From positions 372,001-436,000 of the forward strand of contig JADJXJ010000001.1 in the NCBI GenBank assembly GCA_016715945.1: DNA of 64,000 nucleotides. The letters are read 5' to 3'. Below, piece by piece: positions 1-8,651 of this stretch. The position numbers and the translations under genes are program-made. Under the pieces are notes generated by a model. It saw only the letters and a program-made list of their open reading frames with translations. It had not been told where the DNA came from and ran no database searches. The DNA comes from Bacteroidota bacterium (GTDB lineage Bacteria > Bacteroidota > Bacteroidia > Bacteroidales > F082). Positions within the stretch are counted from its first letter, which is position 1. Every line of letters starts with the position of its first letter.

Positions 1-303
1 GACGATCACGATCCTATCGGCGTGCTCGATGTCACCATCCTGACCAACCAGGTGCTGGAGCCTCTGCTGGGTATCGACGACCTGCGCCGGTCGAAACGTA
101 TTGACTTTGTGGGAGGTATTCGCGGGCTTGCCGAACTCAGCCGCAGGGTGGACAGCGGCGAGATGGCCGTGGCTTTTGCGCTCTATCCCGTGAGCATGAA
201 ACAACTGATCGACATTGCTGATACAGGCAACATCATGCCACCCAAAACTACCTGGTTCGAGCCAAAGCTGCGCTCCGGACTGGTGGTGCATACGCTTGAC
301 TAA
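1..303 (+). CDS. DUF1015 family protein, C-terminal part (truncated by window start)
   Basis: The reading frame is open from base 1 and ends at TAA 301-303, so the gene begins outside the window. The visible ~100 residues end in MPPKTTWFEPKLRSGL, which I recognise as the conserved C-terminus of the DUF1015 family. These are uncharacterised cytosolic proteins, commonly near 400 residues in Bacteroidota and often close to serine/phosphoglycerate metabolism genes. No catalytic role can be stated from this fragment. The internal ATG at codon 8 is only an in-frame methionine and not a start. A small winged-helix gene follows 20 bp downstream on the same strand. Confidence 0.75.
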   Translation, partial: DDHDPIGVLDVTILTNQVLEPLLGIDDLRRSKRIDFVGGIRGLAELSRRVDSGEMAVAFALYPVSMKQLIDIADTGNIMPPKTTWFEPKLRSGLVVHTLD

Positions 304-323
304 ACCTCACAAACATTAAACGT

Positions 324-500
324 ATGGAAGCAAAAGAAAAAGTGCTTGAAGCCATGCGCAAGCATGGACAGCCGATGCGTCCGGGCGACATTGCCCAGGC
401 AACCGGCATAGACAAGAAAGAGCTGGATAAGATTATCAAAGCGCTTAAAAACGAAGATCTTATCTACTCTCCTGTGCGCTGCTTCTATCAGGCGAAGTAA
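324..500 (+). CDS. small winged-helix (MarR-like) DNA-binding protein, 58 aa
   Basis: The ATG at 324 opens a 58-codon frame ending at TAA 498-500. The protein begins MEAKEKVLEAMRKHGQPM and contains RPGDIAQATGIDKKELDKII, a clear helix-turn-helix, followed by a short wing segment (LKNEDLIYSPVRCFYQAK). It is almost entirely one winged-helix domain, like the small MarR/ArsR-like proteins often found beside DUF1015 genes in Bacteroidales. It starts 20 bp after the preceding stop, so co-transcription is likely. Target DNA is unknown. The coding call rests on domain logic and a clean start/stop, since the frame is short. Confidence 0.7.
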   Translation: MEAKEKVLEAMRKHGQPMRPGDIAQATGIDKKELDKIIKALKNEDLIYSPVRCFYQAK

Positions 501-504
501 GTCT

Positions 505-660
505 GGGTGCTCGTTACTCGTTACTCGTTGCTTGTTGCTTGGTGCGGGTGACGGGTGACGGGTTGCGGGTTACGGGTTACGGGTTACGAGTGACGGGTGA
601 AGGGTTACGGGTTGCGGGAAGGTGGATTCAAGGATTCCTGATTCATAGATTCAAAGATTC
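505..660 (+). repeat. G-rich degenerate simple repeat and GATTCAAG repeats
   Basis: This intergenic stretch consists of degenerate copies of short words such as GGGTTACGGGT, GGGTGACGGGT and GGGTTGCGGG (about 510-620). It is followed by several GATTCAAG/GATTCCTG words (about 622-660). The same two repeat types occur together again at 46765-46990, so this is a dispersed low-complexity family. No gene is visible here. Confidence 0.7.
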
Positions 661-827
661 AAGGGGGTAAGAGTTGCGGGATAGGCTTGGTGATCAGGAT
701 GAAGTGGGGGGAGTGGAAGATAAGATGCGCCTGTTTCCTGTGTGGGTAAGGGGAAGTGGCAGGTAAGGAGTTGATTAACAACTGTTATCTGCCGGATGAA
801 GCCATTGTCCGACACCTGATACATCAG

Positions 828-1739
828 ATGACCAAAGAATTCAACTACCTCCGTGCTTTTGAGAACCACCTGCGATTGCAGAAGGGTTTGGCCGACAACA
901 GTGTGGAGGCCTACCTGCACGATGTGCGCATGTTGATGAGCTTCCTGAGCCGGGAGGCCGAGAGCTTCAATCCGGCGGATATCGGTTTGCAACAGCTGAA
1001 AGATTTCCTGCGCACGGTAGTTGATCTTGGGCTGAGCAGCACTTCGCAGGCCCGTTTGCTGAGCGGCTTGAGGGCGTTTTTTCGCTTTTTGCTGCTCGAA
1101 GGCATGGTTACAACCGACCCTTCTGCTTTGCTCCAAGCTCCCAAACCGGGCCGCAAACTCCCTGAGGTACTCGACTATCCGGAGATCGAACGCATGCTCG
1201 AGGCCATTGACCTGAGCATGCCGTCCGGACATCGCAACAGGGCAATACTGGAAGTGATGTATGCATGCGGGTTGCGGGTGTCGGAGGTTGTGAGTCTGAA
1301 AATCAGTGAGATATATCAGGAGGACGAGTTTATCAGGGTGGTAGGCAAAGGCGATAAGGAGCGCCTTGTTCCCATCGGACGCAGCGCCCTGCATGCCATG
1401 AATATCTATATCACCCAGATCAGGACTCACCAGAAAGTCAACCGCAGGTCATCAGATATTGTGTTCATTAACAATAGAGGCGGAGCGCTCAGCCGGCAAA
1501 TGGTTTTTCTGATGATCAAAGACCTGGCAGCAAAGGCCGGCATTCAGAAGCGCATCAGCCCGCACACCCTGCGGCATTCGTTTGCCACACATTTGCTTGA
1601 GGGAGGAGCCGACCTTCGGGCGGTGCAACAGATGCTCGGGCACTCCTCCATCACAACCACCGAAATATACACCCATATAGACAGGGCTTTTCTGCGCGAG
1701 GCAGTGGTGCGCTACCATCCCCGCTCAAGAAGTTTGTAG
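828..1739 (+). CDS. xerD: tyrosine recombinase XerD
   Basis: A 303-residue tyrosine recombinase if started at ATG 828 (MTKEFNYLRAFENHL). A longer frame opens at 756, but the 24 extra residues do not look like the family and 303 aa is the usual XerC/D length. The N-terminal SAM-like core-binding domain covers residues ~5-90. The catalytic domain has the full set: R150 (ACGLRVSEV), K174 (GKGDKER), H246-xx-R249 (SPHTLRHSF), H272 (MLGHSS) and nucleophile Y281 (EIYTHID). XerD works with XerC at dif to resolve chromosome dimers. The gene is GC-rich like the housekeeping genes. An integron or phage integrase is less likely given the compact XerD layout without extra insertions. Confidence 0.88.
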   Translation: MTKEFNYLRAFENHLRLQKGLADNSVEAYLHDVRMLMSFLSREAESFNPADIGLQQLKDFLRTVVDLGLSSTSQARLLSGLRAFFRFLLLEGMVTTDPSALLQAPKPGRKLPEVLDYPEIERMLEAIDLSMPSGHRNRAILEVMYACGLRVSEVVSLKISEIYQEDEFIRVVGKGDKERLVPIGRSALHAMNIYITQIRTHQKVNRRSSDIVFINNRGGALSRQMVFLMIKDLAAKAGIQKRISPHTLRHSFATHLLEGGADLRAVQQMLGHSSITTTEIYTHIDRAFLREAVVRYHPRSRSL

Positions 1740-1780
1740 GCCAATTTGCAGCCCTTTCTTAAAAGGCTTAAAAAAGCCAA

Positions 1781-2376
1781 TTTCAGGGCAAAAATCAGCG
1801 TATGTAATCGCTGTAGTGGATGTGCCGTCAGGAAGGAAAACAACTCAGGATGAGCGTGTTTTTGTTGTTGCAGGGCAGGGGGGAAGCGTCGTCCATACAA
1901 ATTTTGGCACCGGGCCTGGTTAAAAACGTTGAGGGATTCCTGAGTTTTCCAGCGGCATAGAAGGTAAGCGCAGCGACTGCTACACTCTCGAAGTGATTGT
2001 GGACGGGCTTAGATGTTACACAAGTGTTTATCAAAAAGCAAGAGTGGCGATGGATGAGGGGTTGCCACCGGGGACAACCTTGAGTTGCGCAGGGCAATGG
2101 TTTACGGGTAGGTCTGCTTAGGTCGCAGGCTAATGAAGGATGATATGATTGATGTAGCCTTTCCATGTCGAAAATTTTCCACTAAAAAGTGGCAGGATTT
2201 GCTCCGGAATTACTGGCAGGGTTTAATCAGGATTGGTCAGATGTCAATTCCAACCCCATGCGCTAGGGCACAAAAATTATCCTCTCGTAAAGCGAAAGCT
2301 TGTAGTACTCAAATCGCAACTCTAAGAAAACAATTCATTCAAAATGAATACATTATAGTTGGATAGCTGCGCGTTG
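1781..2376. repeat. ~600-bp direct repeat, copy 1 (left of DUF4143 gene)
   Basis: From TTTCAGGGCAAAAATCAGCG at 1781 this non-coding segment runs about 595 bp and recurs in the same orientation at 3861-4460 with scattered substitutions. Shared blocks include the GGGAAGCGTCGTCCATACAA, TTCCAGCGGCATAGAAGGTA and CCTCTCGTAAAGCGAAAG sequences. The open frames inside it are not conserved in length between the copies and look spurious. Nothing else is visible up to 2506. Confidence 0.8.
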
Positions 2377-2506
2377 GGCTAAGGTGAATACTATTGTTCA
2401 CTTCAAAATACACAGCGGAGCACCGTAATTCCTCAAAAATTTATTCCATCAGCCACGGCAGAAAAGTTTTATGCTTTTGTACCTGATTTGTTTCAAAAAA
2501 ACCAAC

Positions 2507-3640
2507 TCACAAAACAAATTCATGGAAATTTTCCACTGTTATGCATTTGAAGTTAGCTCCATAATTTTCAACCCAGGTCCTGGGTGGTTTTGTCTTTGCT
2601 TTCCTGAATTTGATCTCGAAGGCATATAGCTTACCCTGGTATTCTTCAACATAATCTATCTCTGCACCAGTGTAGGTTCGCCAGAAATAGGATGAGGCAT
2701 GAACCTGGTTATAGGAAAGAAGCTTCAAGCGCTCGGCCACCAGGAAATTTTCCCACATGGCGCCTGTGTCATTACGAAAATTCAAACCCAGGTGGTTATT
2801 TAGCAAACTGTTTCTTATTCCCAGATCCCAGAAATAAATCTTGTGGCGCTTGCTGATCTCTTTGCGGAGATTGCGGCTGAAACCACCCAGCCGGAAAATA
2901 ATAAACGATTGCTCAAGCAAATCAATATAATTTGATACTGTTTCCTGGCTTATGCCGAGATTCTGACCAAGCTCGGTCAGCGAAACCTCAGAACCTATCT
3001 GTAATGCAAGCATTCTTAGCAGCCTGACAAGGGTTGAGGTGTTTTTAATAAAGGACAATTCAAAGATGTCTTTAAAAAGGTAGGATGAGGATAATTCCCG
3101 CAGGTGCTTTTCTTTCTGATGCGATGAGGAGAAGTGGAAAACTCCGGGATACGTGCCATAAATCATAAACTCTTCAAGCCTGTTCTGAAGCTCAAAAACA
3201 TTCCAATGTTTGCGTAGTTCAGCAAGAGACACCGGATACAAAACATGACTGCTGGTTCGTCCCGTAAGTGGTTCTTTCACCTTTCCGGCAAGATCAAATG
3301 ATGAAGAACCGGTAACAAGCAATTTTAAAGCTGGGAAATTATGGTGAAGGATTTTAAGGTTGATTCCGATTTCGGGAATTCGCTGTGCTTCATCAATAAA
3401 AACTACATCATAGCCTTCGATGAGTAATCCAAGCTTTTGTGCATCACGCGAAGAAAGCACATCATGATAACGAAGTTCGTCAGCATTTATCCTGAGGATT
3501 TTTCCGGTGATTGTGCTAAGCACATCCTCCGAAAGTGTGGTTTTTCCAGTCTGGCGCGCTCCATAGAGTATAACAATTTTATTGCCCTCTGTTAGTTCAC
3601 TTTTTATCCGATCAGCTAAAAGCCTTTCTATCTTCTTCAT
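2507..3640 (-). CDS. AAA ATPase of the DUF4143 family
   Basis: A 377-residue protein with an N-terminal P-loop: Walker A ILYGARQTGKTT (about residues 24-35) and Walker B VVFIDEAQRIPE. Next comes the AAA_14 core (LLVTGSSSFDLAGKVKEPLTGR), then a winged-helix segment (SLTELGQNLGISQETVSNYIDLLEQS). It ends with the DUF4143 C-terminal region containing GAEIDYVEEYQGKLYAFEIK, which resembles a PD-(D/E)XK nuclease-like fold. The family is common in Bacteroidota and archaea; its biological role is poorly defined. The gene stands alone, with more AT than its neighbours, between two ~600-bp direct repeats, which suggests it arrived as a unit. Start ATG 3640 gives the expected N-terminus (MKKIERLLADRIKSEL). 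Confidence 0.85.
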   Translation of the reverse strand: MKKIERLLADRIKSELTEGNKIVILYGARQTGKTTLSEDVLSTITGKILRINADELRYHDVLSSRDAQKLGLLIEGYDVVFIDEAQRIPEIGINLKILHHNFPALKLLVTGSSSFDLAGKVKEPLTGRTSSHVLYPVSLAELRKHWNVFELQNRLEEFMIYGTYPGVFHFSSSHQKEKHLRELSSSYLFKDIFELSFIKNTSTLVRLLRMLALQIGSEVSLTELGQNLGISQETVSNYIDLLEQSFIIFRLGGFSRNLRKEISKRHKIYFWDLGIRNSLLNNHLGLNFRNDTGAMWENFLVAERLKLLSYNQVHASSYFWRTYTGAEIDYVEEYQGKLYAFEIKFRKAKTKPPRTWVENYGANFKCITVENFHEFVL

Positions 3641-3860
3641 ACTTACGCGATTGTTGCTACAAATATACTAAATTTATCGTTAATCTACAAATTGTACCTT
3701 ATAAATTCACGTTAATTTATAAAGTTTGAAGATCGTGGATTTGTATATCAGGTATGCGCCTGGCGGCCATAGTTCAGGAAGTTCATCCTAACAGGCTCGG
3801 GAGAGCACTGTGGTTGTGTTTAAATTATTCCAATTGCAGCTGTCTGTCAAAAACAGACAG

Positions 3861-4460
3861 TTTCAGGGCAAAAATCAGCGTACTTAATCCCTGGAGTGGA
3901 TGTGCCATCAGGTTTGGATACAACACAGGCTGAGCGTGTATTTGTTGTCGCAGGGCAGGGGGGAAGCGTCGTCCATACAAATTTTGGCATCGGGCCTGAT
4001 TACAAATATTGAGGGATTCCTGAGTTTTCCAGCGGCATAGAAGGTAAGCGCAGCGACTGCAGTACTTTTGATGAGATTGTGAACGGGCTAAGATGTTGCA
4101 TAGTGTTTATCATAGCGCAAAAGTGGTGACAGATGCAGGTGTTGCCACCGGGGACAACCTTGAGTTGCGCAGGGCAATGGTTTACGGGTAGGTCTGCATA
4201 GGTCGCAGGCCAATGAAGGATGATATGATTGATGTAGCATTTCCTTGTCGAAGATTTTCCACTTAAAAGTGGCAGGATTTGCTCCGGGATTACTGGCAGG
4301 GTTTCGTAAGGATTGGACAGATGTCAATTTAAACCCCCATGCGCAAGGGCACAAAAATTATCCTCTCGTAAAGCGAAAGTTTGTAGTACTCAAATCGCAA
4401 CTCTAAGAGAACTACACATTCAAAATGAATGTACTAGAACCGGATGGCTGCATGTTAGGT
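3861..4460. repeat. ~600-bp direct repeat, copy 2 (right of DUF4143 gene)
   Basis: Second copy of the 1781-2376 repeat in the same orientation, diverged by substitutions and small indels. It ends around CATGTTAGGTTAACGC, where copy 1 ends around GCGTTGGGCTAAGG. Between the DUF4143 start (3640) and this copy lie about 220 AT-rich bases with no gene, including a short inverted repeat TGTCTGT-caaaa-ACAGACA at 3841-3859. Confidence 0.8.
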
Positions 4461-4528
4461 TAACGCAAGAAATGCGCAGGGCGCTCCCCCTGAGGGAGGA
4501 TTTCGTCGGGTGGACAAAGTGCTGGTGC

Positions 4529-4987
4529 TCAGAAATCGATGATGATGTTCCCGGATTCGTCCACATACACGCCCCAGTTGACTGCGAGCAGTTCGTCGCC
4601 GTCGTAAAACAGGTCGAGCAGGGCATCTTCGAAACTCAGGCGGAGCTCGCCTTCCTCTTCTTCCAGTTCATAGGTCGCAAAGCCATTCTCTTTCATCAGG
4701 CTGATGATCTCGTTGCGGCTGAGGCTGAAAATTTTTTTGCCATATAAAAGGGCTTCGATGTCGTCGGTTTCGAAGCATGAAAGTATCGGTTGGGAAGTGC
4801 CCTCGAAAAAAACCGACAAACTCATGTCCCAGTAATGCAGCACAATGGTATTCATCTGGTCGTCGGTGTCGAGGTGGTCAATTTCTTCGGGTTCGCCAAG
4901 CCTGGCGATGAGCTCTTCTACCGGAAGTCCGAAGGGTATGCCGGAACAGCCTTTCAAAGGTTCAATGATGATGGCCTCTTGGTCCAT
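4529..4987 (-). CDS. hypothetical acidic protein, 152 aa
   Basis: An intact frame with ATG at 4987 and a stop at 4529-4531. The product is very acidic, with an EEEEGELRLSFEDALLDLFY stretch and a C-terminal GVYVDESGNIIIDF. It has no signal peptide and no membrane segment. GC content matches the flanking housekeeping genes, and codon use looks genuine, so I take it as real. I do not recognise a named family. It lies 75 bp downstream of the LolC/E-type permease gene on the same strand and may share its transcript. Confidence 0.6.
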   Translation of the reverse strand: MDQEAIIIEPLKGCSGIPFGLPVEELIARLGEPEEIDHLDTDDQMNTIVLHYWDMSLSVFFEGTSQPILSCFETDDIEALLYGKKIFSLSRNEIISLMKENGFATYELEEEEGELRLSFEDALLDLFYDGDELLAVNWGVYVDESGNIIIDF

Positions 4988-5062
4988 AGGATGGTTTTGG
5001 TTTACGAGCCCCTAAAATAAAGTTATTCGAAACACACAAGCAAAATTTTTTTGACAAATTTT

Positions 5063-6289
5063 TCAGGCAAACCTGATGGCCCGGGCGGGAGAGATCCGGG
5101 TGATGATTTGTGTGGGTATGAGCAGGCTGGCCAGCCAGAGCAGGAGCGTTCCAGCATTGATCATAGCCAGGTGCCAGAGGCTGAAATATACCGGCACATG
5201 GGTGAGATAATACGATTCTTCGGGCAGGGTGAAAATCCTGAAGTGCAGTTGCGATTGAATGAGCGCAATGGCAATCAGGTTGCCCCAAAGCATACCCCGA
5301 AGGAGAATTCTGGCCGATAGGATCAAAAATGTACGTTTGATGAGCTTGTTGTCAGCGCCCATGGCCTTGAGCATACCGATGGCTGAGGTGCGTTCGAGGA
5401 TGAGAATGAGCAGGGTGGAGATGATGGTGATACCCGATACCAGCACCATCAGGATGATGATGATAATCACATTCATGTCCTGCAGGTCGAGCCAGTCGAA
5501 GATGTGGGGGAAACGTTCACGGGCAGTTTGTGTGGTGAGTTCGGCCGGAAGACTGAAATAGAGCTCTTCGGCCACCTGGTCAATTTTACTGATGTCGTGC
5601 AGGCTGATCTCGAGGCTACCCACCATGCCTTCTTCCCAGTTGTTCAGCCGGCGGATGTGACGAATGTGGCAAAATACATAACGCTCATCAAATTCGGCCA
5701 GACCGGTCTGATAGATGCCGGCCACTTCAAAACGTCGTCCCCTGGCGGCTGGTGGTTCGCCACTTACAAACCACATGCGCAGTGCATCGCCGGTTTGCAG
5801 GCCAAGCCTGCGCGAGAGCTCGGAGGAGATCAAAACCATGTTGGCCTGGCTGGAATCGGCAAAATCGGGAATGAAGCCTTCGACAAGGTATTGCCCGAGA
5901 TACGACCAGTCGTAGCTGTTGTCCACGCCTTTCAGCGCAACGCCCTGAATCTGATCCTGAGTTTTGACCAGTCCGGGTTTTTGTGCCACAGCCTGCACCG
6001 CGCGGATATCGGGATGTGCGCGTAGGGTCTGAAGCAGTTTGTTGTCGGGTACAAAGGGCGTCTCTTCGTAGGAGAAATTGGTCGAGAGGGGTTCGATCTC
6101 TATATGGGCCACAAATCCGATCACCTTGTCGCGGATCTGCTGTTTGAAACCGACCACCACAGCCACCGACAGCACCATCACCGCCAGGCCGAGCGCCACG
6201 CTGAACACCGCCAGCCTGATGACGCCTGCGCTCATTCCGCCTCTGCGCCGGCGGAGCATACCCCGTGCAATAAAAGTCTCGAGCTGCAT
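5063..6289 (-). CDS. LolC/LolE-type ABC transporter permease (FtsX-like)
   Basis: A 408-residue permease starting at ATG 6289 (MQLETFIARGMLRRRRGGMS). A TTG-initiated extension to 6307 is possible but would run into the -7-like box. The topology is that of LolC/E: one N-terminal membrane segment (IRLAVFSVALGLAVMVLSVA), a large periplasmic MacB-PCD-like domain, then three C-terminal segments beginning IIIIIILMVLVSGITIIST and followed by the LERTSAIGMLKAMGA coupling motif. The family extracts lipoproteins from the inner membrane with the LolD ATPase, which is not in the window. The gene is divergent from the NamZ-like gene, with only 27 bp between starts. Confidence 0.85.
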   Translation of the reverse strand: MQLETFIARGMLRRRRGGMSAGVIRLAVFSVALGLAVMVLSVAVVVGFKQQIRDKVIGFVAHIEIEPLSTNFSYEETPFVPDNKLLQTLRAHPDIRAVQAVAQKPGLVKTQDQIQGVALKGVDNSYDWSYLGQYLVEGFIPDFADSSQANMVLISSELSRRLGLQTGDALRMWFVSGEPPAARGRRFEVAGIYQTGLAEFDERYVFCHIRHIRRLNNWEEGMVGSLEISLHDISKIDQVAEELYFSLPAELTTQTARERFPHIFDWLDLQDMNVIIIIILMVLVSGITIISTLLILILERTSAIGMLKAMGADNKLIKRTFLILSARILLRGMLWGNLIAIALIQSQLHFRIFTLPEESYYLTHVPVYFSLWHLAMINAGTLLLWLASLLIPTQIITRISPARAIRFA

Positions 6290-6304
6290 GTTATCTTTGC
6301 GAGG

Positions 6305-6312
6305 CAAAAATA
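6305..6312 (-). promoter_or_regulatory. possible -7 promoter box for the LolC/E-type gene
   Basis: On the minus strand the sequence reads TATTTTTG, fitting the Bacteroidota -7 consensus TAnnTTTG, about 15 bp before the ATG at 6289. No TTTG -33 box was found at the expected ~19-bp spacing, so the call is tentative. It would overlap the divergent gene's upstream region. Confidence 0.35.
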
Positions 6313-6316
6313 GACA

Positions 6317-7531
6317 ATGTTTAAGTTACACACCCTTTCTGCCCTTTTCCTGCTGTTTTTGATGCCATCGTGTGCCACAGCACAGAAAACCTATGTGACT
6401 CCCCGTCTTGTATCCTACAACCAGATCACTCCGGGGGCGCATCGCACCAGTGAGTATTTTCCTTTGCTCCAAGGCCGCAATGTGGCTGTTGTGACCAATC
6501 AGACCGGTATCATCGGCCGGAGGCACCTGGTGGATGTGCTGCGCGAGTCAGGCATCAAGGTGGTGAAGATTTTTACGCCTGAGCATGGTTTCCGGGGCGA
6601 CCAGGATGCGGGTGCATGGGTGGAACATTCGAAAGACCCGCAGACGGGTCTGCCTGTCATCTCATTGTACGGCAGGGATAAAAAACCCAAAGATGCCGAC
6701 CTGAAAGATGTTTCAGTCATTCTCTTCGACCTTCAGGATGTGGGGGTGAGGTTTTACACCTATATCTCCACACTCACCTACGTGATGGAAGTTGCCGCTG
6801 CCAACGACATTCCCGTGGTGGTGCTCGATAGGCCAAACCCCAACGGCTTTTATGTGGATGGCCCTGTGCTTGAGCCAGAGCGCCGTTCGTTTGTGGGTTT
6901 GCATCCTGTGCCGGTGGTTTACGGCATGACCATAGGCGAGTATGCCCTGATGGTGAATGGCGAAGGCTGGCTCGGGAATGGGCTGCGCTGCCGGCTCACT
7001 GTTGTGCCGCTGCTTGGTTACCAGCGCGATATGATTTTTCAGTTGCCGGTGCGACCCTCGCCTAATCTGCCCGACTGGAAGTCGGTTTACCTGTATCCTT
7101 CCTTGTGTTTTTTTGAAGGCACAGTGGTGAGCGTTGGACGGGGAACACCCACCCCTTTCCGTGTGTACGGTCATCCCCACATGGAAAAGGGGAGCTTCAG
7201 CTTTACGCCGGTTTCTACGCCGGGAGCAGCGCTTAATCCACTGCATATGAATGTGTTGTGTCACGGACAGGACCTCACAGAATTTGCCGAAAATTTTGCT
7301 GACCACAAACCTCAACTCCGGCTGGAATGGCTGCAATCGGCCTACCGTCAGCTAAGCGGCAGGCACAGGTTTTTCAATAATTTTTTCGATAATCTGGCGG
7401 GCAATTCCAGCCTGCGCGGGCAAATTGCCACCGGACTGCCTGAAGATCAGATCCGCCAAAGCTGGCAGCCAGGCCTGCAACAGTTTTTGCAGCTAAGGAA
7501 GAAATATCTGCTTTATCCGGATTATGAGTAA
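6317..7531 (+). CDS. DUF1343 exo-beta-N-acetylmuramidase (NamZ-like), probable lipoprotein
   Basis: A 404-residue protein. The N-terminus MFKLHTLSALFLLFLMPSC is an export signal ending in a lipobox-like LMPSC, so a lipid-anchored periplasmic protein is likely. The DUF1343 hallmarks are clear: GRNVAVVTNQTG, FTPEHGFRGDQDAGAWVEH, ILFDLQDVGVRFYTYISTL, VVLDRPNPNG and VGRGTPTPF. The family founder NamZ removes terminal N-acetylmuramic acid from muropeptide glycans during peptidoglycan recycling. The stop TAA (7529-7531) lies inside a relic matching the IS66 terminal repeat, so the original last residues may have been altered. Confidence 0.88.
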   Translation: MFKLHTLSALFLLFLMPSCATAQKTYVTPRLVSYNQITPGAHRTSEYFPLLQGRNVAVVTNQTGIIGRRHLVDVLRESGIKVVKIFTPEHGFRGDQDAGAWVEHSKDPQTGLPVISLYGRDKKPKDADLKDVSVILFDLQDVGVRFYTYISTLTYVMEVAAANDIPVVVLDRPNPNGFYVDGPVLEPERRSFVGLHPVPVVYGMTIGEYALMVNGEGWLGNGLRCRLTVVPLLGYQRDMIFQLPVRPSPNLPDWKSVYLYPSLCFFEGTVVSVGRGTPTPFRVYGHPHMEKGSFSFTPVSTPGAALNPLHMNVLCHGQDLTEFAENFADHKPQLRLEWLQSAYRQLSGRHRFFNNFFDNLAGNSSLRGQIATGLPEDQIRQSWQPGLQQFLQLRKKYLLYPDYE

Positions 7532-7606
7532 CCCCTCGGCCAGGAGCGTGTTGCTTGTTTTTTTGGATTTTTATCAGGACTAGTTTGCACAGTTGATTGG
7601 CTGACT
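7528..7606. mobile_element. relic of an IS66 end (~78 bp)
   Basis: GTAACCCCTCGGCCAGGAGC at 7528 matches the IS66 terminal repeat seen at 11541 (GTAACCCTTCGGCCACGAGC) with a few mismatches, and similarity continues through GTGTTGCTTG and AGTTTG-ACAGTTG to about 7606. Only one IS end remains. From 7607 to 7810 there is no gene; two TTTGTCCGGAAT words (7616-7645) could be relics of another element. Confidence 0.7.
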
Positions 7607-7810
7607 TTTGTCCGGAATCACCGGCCGGATTTGTCCGGAATGATCATAATTTTGTCAACAGGCAGTTGAACGAAGTTTTCTGCCTTCGACATCAGCTCGC
7701 CGTAAGTATGTATGGTTCCTGACTGTAATTTCTGAGTTGCATATCACAGAGAAGCCGCTCAACAAGTTGAGAATGATTTTTTGTCATTCTGGTAAGTTTT
7801 AAAGTTTGCA

Positions 7811-7910
7811 CCCTAACGTTTCGAGCGTATGTGACTGACTGCAACGCAGTCTGTCCACGAATGTCGAAATGAGGCGAATGCCGAGTGAAGACATAAGCTC
7901 TGTTAGGTAC
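7811..7910 (-). other. attC-like recombination site A (cassette boundary)
   Basis: An imperfect 100-bp inverted repeat with integron attC geometry. The outer arms are CCCTAAC (7811-7817) and GTTAGGTAC (7902-7910); the inner arms GAGCGTATGTG and ACATAAGCTC pair with mismatches. A nested perfect hairpin GACTGC-aac-GCAGTC lies between them. Read on the minus strand it sits directly 3' of the nuclease gene, as attC does. GTTAGGTAC matches, in inverse, GTGCCTAAC at the far end of the same unit (8652-8660). Confidence 0.6.
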
Positions 7911-7926
7911 AGTGCCGGAAGAATAT

Positions 7927-8631
7927 TTACAAGGATTTCTTCCAATTATAATAATCTTTTAACTCTTTTTTATGTGGAATGCTTTTAAACGCAATCAAAT
8001 TTTCCCAGTTTATAAATGCAATAGAATCATCAACCACATCTAATCCAACTAATAATGTTATAATTACATGATTAGGAAATATTTTACTCCCTATTTTATT
8101 AGCCCATTCCTTACGTATTTGTATTTGATCTTTATCCTTATCTTTACCCTGATTCTGTCCTATTTGTGATTTATATTTACATTCAATGAGAATAATATAT
8201 TCTTCACTTTGAATAAAAACATCTATTTCCGGACCACCGGAAACAAAAGTATCAGGATGAGGCAATCTCGTCCACAAATTTATATTACAGTTTTTTTGAC
8301 TATCTTTATATTTTAAATATTTCAATAATTCGTTTAAAAAATCAGTCCTTACTTCATTGTTTTGTTTAGATATATACCCAAAAAGAGACCATGTAAGCGC
8401 ATCTTCAGAATTGATGGATTGCAAGTCAGTATAATATCCTAGTTCTTTAATCAATTCTGATTGTACTGAATTATCAAAATCATCTAGATGATTGCTTTTG
8501 TATAAACGGCCAACAATTTCGATAGGTGGCCAAATAATATTGTGAGGAATTAAAAGATTGTCTTTATAAGACGAAACAGCTCCTGAATTTCCCTTTGATT
8601 TAATGATTTCAATTTTATCTTTATTAAACAT
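7927..8631 (-). CDS. PD-(D/E)XK nuclease-like protein, 234 aa
   Basis: A soluble 234-residue protein of unknown name. The segment GGPEIDVFIQSEEYIILIECKYKSQ has the spacing of a PD-(D/E)XK nuclease core (E/D-I-D ... ECK), followed by a lysine/aspartate-rich stretch (GKDKDKDQIQIRKEW) that may continue the active-site helix. The N-terminal half has no recognised domain. An AGGAGG-like ribosome site lies just upstream of ATG 8631. The gene is strongly AT-rich against its left neighbour and is the only gene of cassette unit 1 (7902-8660). A restriction or defence role is inferred only from fold and context. Confidence 0.65.
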   Translation of the reverse strand: MFNKDKIEIIKSKGNSGAVSSYKDNLLIPHNIIWPPIEIVGRLYKSNHLDDFDNSVQSELIKELGYYTDLQSINSEDALTWSLFGYISKQNNEVRTDFLNELLKYLKYKDSQKNCNINLWTRLPHPDTFVSGGPEIDVFIQSEEYIILIECKYKSQIGQNQGKDKDKDQIQIRKEWANKIGSKIFPNHVIITLLVGLDVVDDSIAFINWENLIAFKSIPHKKELKDYYNWKKSL

Positions 8632-8651
8632 AAAAACCTCCTTTCGAATTA

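Noticed and set aside
756..827. Longer start for xerD
   Set aside because: The extra 24 residues do not resemble the XerD N-terminus and would exceed the family length.
1828..2166. Minus-strand frame in repeat copy 1 and its partner at 4088-4354
   Set aside because: The two copies of the repeat do not keep the frame, and the start and end differ; the shared peptide segment reflects DNA repeat identity and not selection.
2370..4460. GTTGGGC (about 2378) and GTTAGGT (4454) at the repeat ends as possible attC boxes around the DUF4143 gene
   Set aside because: No inverse-matching partner was found at the other end of the unit, unlike the four cassette units further right.
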